A DNA stretch of 29,260 bases from Bacillota bacterium (GTDB lineage Bacteria > Bacillota > Dehalobacteriia > UBA4068). Position 1 is the stretch's first letter, and each line of letters begins with the position of its first letter. A program made the position numbers and the translations under genes. Positions 23,764 through 29,260 of the stretch are shown in pieces. Below the pieces are notes generated by a model. That model searched no databases and was not told the DNA's origin. It was given only the letters and a program-made list of their open reading frames with translations. The stretch is taken from assembly GCA_009778255.1 (NCBI GenBank), contig WRKD01000227.1, forward strand, positions 1 through 29,260. Direction: 5' to 3'.

Positions 23764-23887
23764 ATATTAAAGCGTCCCCTGGGCGAAGAATACTCCTTTG
23801 CCCAGGGGACGCACAAAAATTCAAGAGAATAGGACGCATATAAACGATACAAAGCTTTATGCGAAAATGTAATACACTGATTAGTCC
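23551..23887. repeat. Direct repeat copy 2
   Basis: Second copy of 22094-22430. Similarity stops at 23887, exactly 7 bp inside what corresponds to the 3' end of rpn (TTAGTCC), and then CCGGGC follows. This shows the ancestral unit included an adjoining rpn gene or its end. Confidence 0.95.
23772..23812. terminator. Second copy of the 13-bp-stem hairpin
   Basis: Identical arms to 22315-22355 (23772-23784, 23800-23812), 8 bp after the stop of the pseudogene. It would isolate the Rhs gene from read-through if it works as a terminator. Confidence 0.6.
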
Positions 23888-24118
23888 CCGGGCTATAAAG
23901 GGGGCTAAAAAGAGGGGCTAGGATGACAGAGTAAATGTACTTGAGTTATTGGAATAAGGTTGAGGTTAGGTAGGCCATAAATTGTATAATTTTCAATAAA
24001 AGAAGGAGAATTATTGAAAAATAGAGAAGAATTGCACTTGTAATACACTATCTTCAAGAAAATTGAGGTTGAAACTCACGCAAAGTGGTTTACAAAATAA
24101 TTAAGGAGTACAAGAATT
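23888..24118 (+). promoter_or_regulatory. Leader region of the Rhs gene
   Basis: TATAAT (23985-23990) with TTGAGG (23960-23965) at a long 19-bp spacing is the best promoter. About 24 bp later a purine-rich AAGAAGGAG precedes TTG and a 9-codon frame (24014-24043), a possible leader peptide. A small imperfect hairpin (AAACTCAC/GTGGTTT, about 24073-24091) lies before the Rhs ribosome binding site AAGGAG. Nothing else recognisable. Confidence 0.35.
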
Positions 24119-27100
24119 ATGAAGAAACTTAAATCTATTTGTAAAAAAACGGTAGCATGTATTTTAATGGTAGCAATGCTAATTACAGGCTTGCCGCTAA
24201 ACTCACTAAGCAGCATAGCTGTTGCCGCTTCATATTCATATGATGACGGTTACGTATCTTTAAGCAGCCTTCTACTGAAAGAAAGAAAGCTATTTATAAA
24301 TAGTAAAAGCAGCTCTGAATACATGTCGTTTTCTCCAATGTATACTGGCGAAGATGCTTTCTTAGGCATTGTCTTACCAAAAGAAGGTAAAATCCAAATA
24401 GCTGTATACGATTATGATAGCTTAGGGTTTGATATAAAAGCGCCTGCATATAATAGACCACAATTGACCAAACCACAAGCCTATAATAAGTTTTCTCCCA
24501 ATATGCCGGAGGCCTGGGAAGTTATTAAAGACGCTGAACCACTGGGCTATTTATGTGGAACAATTTGTTCAGATATCTTTGACCCGGATGATCATTTAAC
24601 CTCTTTTGAATTGGCTAAACGTCATAATGACGATGCTATAATTTTTGATGAAAATGGCATTGAGCTTGACGGAAATTCAGCAATTATTTATTGGGACGGC
24701 ACACTCGATACTCGTAAAATTGAAGGCGGCTGGTATTTGATGGTGATCAGTTATGTGCCTGAAGAAGATGATGAGGGAGAAATTGTCGACGAATTCTTGG
24801 ATTATATCCAGTTCCTTCCTTTTGAGATATCCTATCAACAACTAACTTCAGATATTCTGATCAATCTTTTAATGCAATATGGCTCTCTTACCAATGCCGG
24901 CGCCGGTTATACAAGAGTACCTCCCACTACAAATGAAAATAATGTCGATCTTGTGTTCGGCGCCTTTAGTTATAAATTCACAGATTTTTTCATTGGCGGC
25001 AATAGACCTTTTGTTTTTACCCGCTATTATAATTCAATTGGCGCCGATTTTGGCGGTTGTGGACTTGGGCTTGGCTGGTCGCATTCCTATAACTATCATA
25101 TGTATGACGAAAAGGATGAATCTTATATCAACTTACCTTCCGGAGCATTTTTAAAATTTGATAAAACAAAAGACGGCGGATATGAATCGAATTTGGGCAA
25201 TAATTATTCCCTAGTAAAAATAGACGATAACTATCAACTAGATTTTGTTTCCGGAGAAATAGTAAGCTTTGACAAAGACGGTTATGCAACAGAATATATT
25301 GCCGCTAACGGCGATAAAACCGAATTAGAGTACAGCGATGGTTTTTTGGCGGAAGTAAGAAACAATTCCGCTTCTATTTGTTTTTCAAATAATGGCAAAT
25401 TCATCACCTCTGCCTATAGCGGTTTTTTATCTGCCGCTTTTGAGTATGACGATACAGGTAATTTAATTTCCGTAAGAAATCAAGCCGGATACACCATGAA
25501 ATATGGCTATACGGATAAGCATTATTTATGCTCAATAGTAGATTTTGATGGTATCCTAAGTGTTATCAACAACTATGATGATAAGGGAAGGGTGTATGAA
25601 CAAGTATTACCCGGAAATATCCATAAATTTATAGACTATGATCCAGATAACCATAAAACCACACAAAAAGACGGAAAAGGCAATGAGGTTCTTTCTATTA
25701 TATATAATGATAATTATCAAATAGTTAAAGAAACCACTGATGGCGTTATAAAATATTTTGAATACGATGATACTAAACGGTTAATAAAAGAAACCTCACG
25801 TTTGGGTGGTGTTACAGAATTTTATTATGACGGAGATTCTAATAATATCGCCAGTATTACTTATCCCAATAACTATATAGATCAATATACCTATAATAGC
25901 AAAGGGCAAGTAACTGCGGTTATACAAAAAGACCAAAGCATACTTTTATATGAGTACGACCAATACGGCAATGTGAGCAAACAAACAGACGCGATGGGAA
26001 ATAGCCATCTGTTTGAGTATGATAAAAATAATTATATTACTTCCAGTACAGACGCCTTGGGGTATACCACAACTTATACAAGAGATAAAGCAGGCAATGT
26101 TATTAGTAAAACTGATCCCTTGGGCAATACAACTAATTATGAATATAATGTGGTAGGCCTATTAACGAAAAAGATATCGCCCATGGGCCGGATGTATACC
26201 TATGATTATGACGCAAGCGGTAATTTGGCTCAAGAAACCGACCCTCTGGGTAATATCAAAACGGCAACATATAGTGGCAACACCAATATCATTACCTATT
26301 CCGACTGGATGAACAACATCAATTCGATTCACTACGACCCTATATCTAATCAGGTAAAATCTGAAACTAACACTATGGGCGCTTCTTTTCACTATTCTTA
26401 TGACAGCGAAGGGCATAAATCGTCCGTAACCAACCCAGACGGTAATATCAACGAATACAGCTATGATATATTGGGACGTTTGTCAAGAGTTAAAGATGCT
26501 CAGGGTAATACTACAGCATATGAATATGACGCTGATAATAATTTACTTGTTACAGCCAAACCACAAAGTGTTAATACAAAAGAAGCTTGGAATAGTGTAG
26601 ACCAACGTATTTCTTTTGCAGATGGACGCGGCAATATAACAGTTTATTCTTATGACGCTATGGGTAGAGTTGCCTCGGAAACAGATGCCGAGGGAAATAT
26701 TAAAAAATATGAATATGACGCTAACGGCAACTTGATAAATGAAACAGACGCCAATGGTTATATAACTAGGCATATGTATGATGCGGAAAATAAACTAATT
26801 AAAACTACAACCCCTGAAGGAGGAATAACCGAATTTATATATAATGAGGCGGGCTGGTTTACAAAAGCTATTGACGCCAACGGCAGTATTTTTACAACAA
26901 CATATGATAAAGATGGCTTAATAACTTCGGAAACAGATTTTACCGGAAATAAAACAAACTTTGAATATGACGCAGTTGGCCGTATTACACAACGCATTTT
27001 ATCTGATAGCGTCATAATCCGCTATGGTTATGACGCAAACGGCAACTTAATAACCCTAACAGATGGGCGTGGAAACACCACTAATTATACTTATGATAAG

Positions 27101-29260
27101 GAAAACCGTCTGATTTTAACTACCGATCCGCTAGGCGGAAAAAGTACCATTGAGTATACAGAAGCAGGTAATATTAAAAAACTTACCAATGCGGAAGGCG
27201 GAATTGTTTCCTATGATTATGATAGTAATGATAATGTTATTTCTATTACAGACGCCCGTGGAAATGCCACACTTTGCACTTATGATTCCTTGAACAGATT
27301 AACCGGTATTCGAGATGCGGAAGGTTTTTTCTCTGCTTTTTCTTATGATGGCAACGATAATATTACCAGCATAGTTAAAACAGGAAAAGCTGAAAACTCC
27401 ACTGTTTACGACAAAGCTAACCGGCCTGTCGCTAGTACAGACGGCGAAGGATACACCATATTATATGAATACGACAGCACTGGCAATTTAATAAGGGAAA
27501 CCGATGCTAAGGGCGGTGTTGCCAAATATTTATATGACAAAGAAAACAGATTAACTAAAACTACCTCACCGCTTGGCTTAAGTACAGAATACATATACGA
27601 TATAGCAGATAATTTAGTGGCTATAATAGACCCTGCCGGCCAGAAAACAATAAATGAATATAATGAAAATGGCGGAAAAACTGCCTCAATTACCCCGCTT
27701 GGACTCCTTACACGCTATGAATATAGTGCCTTAGGCAATTTAGTAAAACAGATAAATCCTGATGAATCGTATATGAGCTACCGCTATGATGAGAATGGAA
27801 ATTTAACGGAACTGCGGGATGCCAATGGCCATACTACGCGCTATACTTATGATGAGAATAACAATTTAACTTCAATAACCGACCCAGAGGGTTTTGCTAT
27901 ATATAAGACATACGATAAAAATGGTAATACTCTAACAATAACAGGCGCTAATGGCAGCATCTGTTCACAAACTTATGATCAGAATGGCAATATATTAACA
28001 ATAACAGATGGCCGCGGTAATACAATAAGCTTTACTTATGACAATAATGACCATGTTGCCACCATGACCGATGCGGAAGGCAACACAACAGCGTTTTTAT
28101 ATGACGGTTCCGGCAAAGTCACCAGCATGAAAAAGCCTGCCGGAGGTGTCTTTGCTTATGAATACAATAATAACGATTGGCTAGTTACCAGCACCGATGC
28201 TTTAGGCTTTACCGAAAAGCGCGCTTATGACGGCAATGGAAATGTGATTGCTTTAACTGATAAACGAGGATATATCACAAATTATTCTTACGACGCCGAT
28301 AACCGTTTAATACAAATAACAGACGCTACGGGCGGACTAACCAAGTATAGTTATAATGCGCAAGGACAAATAATAGCCACTGAGAATGCCGAAGGCGAGG
28401 TAAACACCAGCTTTTACGATGCGGATGGGCGCTTAACGCAACAAGCTAACCCCTTAGCCCAAGAAAACAGTTCGTTGTACCGTGTGTTTTATGAATATGA
28501 CGCCATGGGACGCATTACTAAACAAACTAATGAAGACGGTACAATTATCTGCTACAGCTATGATAATAATGGCAATATCCTGAGTAAAACAGATGAATGC
28601 GGTAATGTAACCACTTATAGTTATGATAAAAACAACCGGCTGATTACAGAAATAGACCCTTTGCTGGGAATTAAGAGCAGAACATATACTCCAACAGGTC
28701 TTATAGACACTGAAACTAATGCTCTGGGCGGAATAACAACCTATTCGTATGATAAAAATGATAATATTACAGCCATCAAAGACGCGGAAGGCTATGTTGT
28801 CACATATGTTTATGACAAGAACAATAATCCTGTTATTAGAACAGACGCCAATGGTTATGAAACACGCTATGCCTATGATAAAAATGGCAACTTGACCCAT
28901 ATCTATAATCCAGATGGAGGAATGGAAGTATACACTTACGATTTGAATGATCAAACAATTGCCTATGCTGACGGAGAGAACTATACAACAGCATACCGTT
29001 ATGACGAAAACGGTAATTTAACCACAATAACCGACCCTCGCGGTAATTCAAAAATAATTGAATACGACGCGCTGAACCGGGCTATTAAACAAATTAACGA
29101 AGAAGGCGGCGTAATTGAACTAACTTATGACAAAGTTGGCCGTATTATTAAGGCAGTAAATGAAGACCGCGCAGTAACCGAATATATATATGAAGCAAAC
29201 GGACGTGTTGCCGCCATAAAAGATGCGTACGGAAACTATAAGCGCTTTGAATATGACCCC
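24119..29260 (+). CDS. Secreted Rhs/YD-repeat protein (3' end beyond window)
   Basis: 1714 codons without a stop, running off the right edge in frame. The ATG at 24119 follows AAGGAG. Signal peptide about 1-40 (MKKLKSICKK, hydrophobic core, ending AVAA). Residues about 41-270 form an unassigned acidic N-terminal region. A DUF6531-type entry domain begins about 277 (FGAFSYKFTDFF, RYYNS, LGLGWSHSYNY). From about 420 onward there are dozens of Rhs/YD units of about 20 residues (YDANGNL, TDANGY, YTYDKENRL), which build the hollow beta-barrel cocoon of Rhs/teneurin/TcC shells. The protease-autocleavage core motif and the variable C-terminal toxin or binding tip, with any immunity gene, would lie past 29260. 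Gram-positive WapA-like contact-dependent toxins are the closest known type, but the visible part alone does not prove a toxin. Confidence 0.93.
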   Translation, partial: MKKLKSICKKTVACILMVAMLITGLPLNSLSSIAVAASYSYDDGYVSLSSLLLKERKLFINSKSSSEYMSFSPMYTGEDAFLGIVLPKEGKIQIAVYDYDSLGFDIKAPAYNRPQLTKPQAYNKFSPNMPEAWEVIKDAEPLGYLCGTICSDIFDPDDHLTSFELAKRHNDDAIIFDENGIELDGNSAIIYWDGTLDTRKIEGGWYLMVISYVPEEDDEGEIVDEFLDYIQFLPFEISYQQLTSDILINLLMQYGSLTNAGAGYTRVPPTTNENNVDLVFGAFSYKFTDFFIGGNRPFVFTRYYNSIGADFGGCGLGLGWSHSYNYHMYDEKDESYINLPSGAFLKFDKTKDGGYESNLGNNYSLVKIDDNYQLDFVSGEIVSFDKDGYATEYIAANGDKTELEYSDGFLAEVRNNSASICFSNNGKFITSAYSGFLSAAFEYDDTGNLISVRNQAGYTMKYGYTDKHYLCSIVDFDGILSVINNYDDKGRVYEQVLPGNIHKFIDYDPDNHKTTQKDGKGNEVLSIIYNDNYQIVKETTDGVIKYFEYDDTKRLIKETSRLGGVTEFYYDGDSNNIASITYPNNYIDQYTYNSKGQVTAVIQKDQSILLYEYDQYGNVSKQTDAMGNSHLFEYDKNNYITSSTDALGYTTTYTRDKAGNVISKTDPLGNTTNYEYNVVGLLTKKISPMGRMYTYDYDASGNLAQETDPLGNIKTATYSGNTNIITYSDWMNNINSIHYDPISNQVKSETNTMGASFHYSYDSEGHKSSVTNPDGNINEYSYDILGRLSRVKDAQGNTTAYEYDADNNLLVTAKPQSVNTKEAWNSVDQRISFADGRGNITVYSYDAMGRVASETDAEGNIKKYEYDANGNLINETDANGYITRHMYDAENKLIKTTTPEGGITEFIYNEAGWFTKAIDANGSIFTTTYDKDGLITSETDFTGNKTNFEYDAVGRITQRILSDSVIIRYGYDANGNLITLTDGRGNTTNYTYDKENRLILTTDPLGGKSTIEYTEAGNIKKLTNAEGGIVSYDYDSNDNVISITDARGNATLCTYDSLNRLTGIRDAEGFFSAFSYDGNDNITSIVKTGKAENSTVYDKANRPVASTDGEGYTILYEYDSTGNLIRETDAKGGVAKYLYDKENRLTKTTSPLGLSTEYIYDIADNLVAIIDPAGQKTINEYNENGGKTASITPLGLLTRYEYSALGNLVKQINPDESYMSYRYDENGNLTELRDANGHTTRYTYDENNNLTSITDPEGFAIYKTYDKNGNTLTITGANGSICSQTYDQNGNILTITDGRGNTISFTYDNNDHVATMTDAEGNTTAFLYDGSGKVTSMKKPAGGVFAYEYNNNDWLVTSTDALGFTEKRAYDGNGNVIALTDKRGYITNYSYDADNRLIQITDATGGLTKYSYNAQGQIIATENAEGEVNTSFYDADGRLTQQANPLAQENSSLYRVFYEYDAMGRITKQTNEDGTIICYSYDNNGNILSKTDECGNVTTYSYDKNNRLITEIDPLLGIKSRTYTPTGLIDTETNALGGITTYSYDKNDNITAIKDAEGYVVTYVYDKNNNPVIRTDANGYETRYAYDKNGNLTHIYNPDGGMEVYTYDLNDQTIAYADGENYTTAYRYDENGNLTTITDPRGNSKIIEYDALNRAIKQINEEGGVIELTYDKVGRIIKAVNEDRAVTEYIYEANGRVAAIKDAYGNYKRFEYDP

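Noticed and set aside
25500..29260. Regular repeats that could suggest a CRISPR array or many minus-strand genes
   Set aside because: The repeats are degenerate YD units coding for one continuous plus-strand frame; spacing and identity do not fit CRISPR, and minus-strand frames are shadows.

Overview
The window looks like chromosome of a low-to-moderate GC, anaerobic, fermentative Bacillota (Clostridia-like). The signs are strong AGGAGG-type ribosome binding sites, some TTG and GTG starts, a formyl-THF synthetase/cyclodeaminase/FolD operon, an oxygen-labile Fe-S serine dehydratase, DUF6273 and glycine-rich 'GAGIGGG' secreted proteins, an Rpn-type nuclease and a large Rhs/YD-repeat protein. 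Genus cannot be assigned from the sequence alone. No tRNA, rRNA or CRISPR array was seen.

Left part (1-11.9 kb), housekeeping and metabolism. On the minus strand are the N-terminal part of an L-asparaginase (cut by the window edge) and lgt. On the plus strand follow a DUF2156 protein with a GNAT acetyltransferase, then fhs-fchA-folD (one-carbon folate interconversion), then a degenerate E2-like acyltransferase overlapping an acyl-CoA-ligase-like enzyme. On the minus strand sdaAB-sdaAA encode L-serine dehydratase behind a good sigma-A promoter. Together these suggest amino-acid (Asn, Ser) catabolism feeding pyruvate, ammonia and C1 units. A small non-coding inverted-repeat element (MITE-like) occurs as a ~300-bp copy with a TAAA target duplication at 575-877 and as a 53-bp deletion derivative at 3978-4030. 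A possible terminal-repeat remnant lies in the sdaAB leader near 11.9 kb.

Right part (12.0-29.3 kb), an accessory cell-surface/secretion region. A 7TM-type sensor histidine kinase and a NarL/LuxR response regulator (ATGA-coupled) precede a terminator. A 33-codon hydrophobic peptide gene with a strong RBS follows, then a hairpin, then three exported proteins in one run: a glycine-rich beta-helix-like protein, a DUF6273 lipoprotein, and a 1818-residue protein combining VWA, a lipase-like serine hydrolase, Big_2, LamG-like and two copies of an unassigned ~150-residue domain. The 3' end of that last gene plus its hairpin is duplicated (337 bp, about 97% by eye) around an inward-facing Rpn/PD-(D/E)XK nuclease gene. 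The second copy is a frameshifted fragment. The window ends inside a secreted Rhs/YD-repeat protein (1714 codons visible, no stop).

The most interesting points are the two-component system + micropeptide + exported-protein array as a candidate regulated surface system, the VWA-lipase fusion, the direct repeats bracketing rpn, the FolD lacking the family's cyclohydrolase Lys and Gln next to fchA, and the MITE family.
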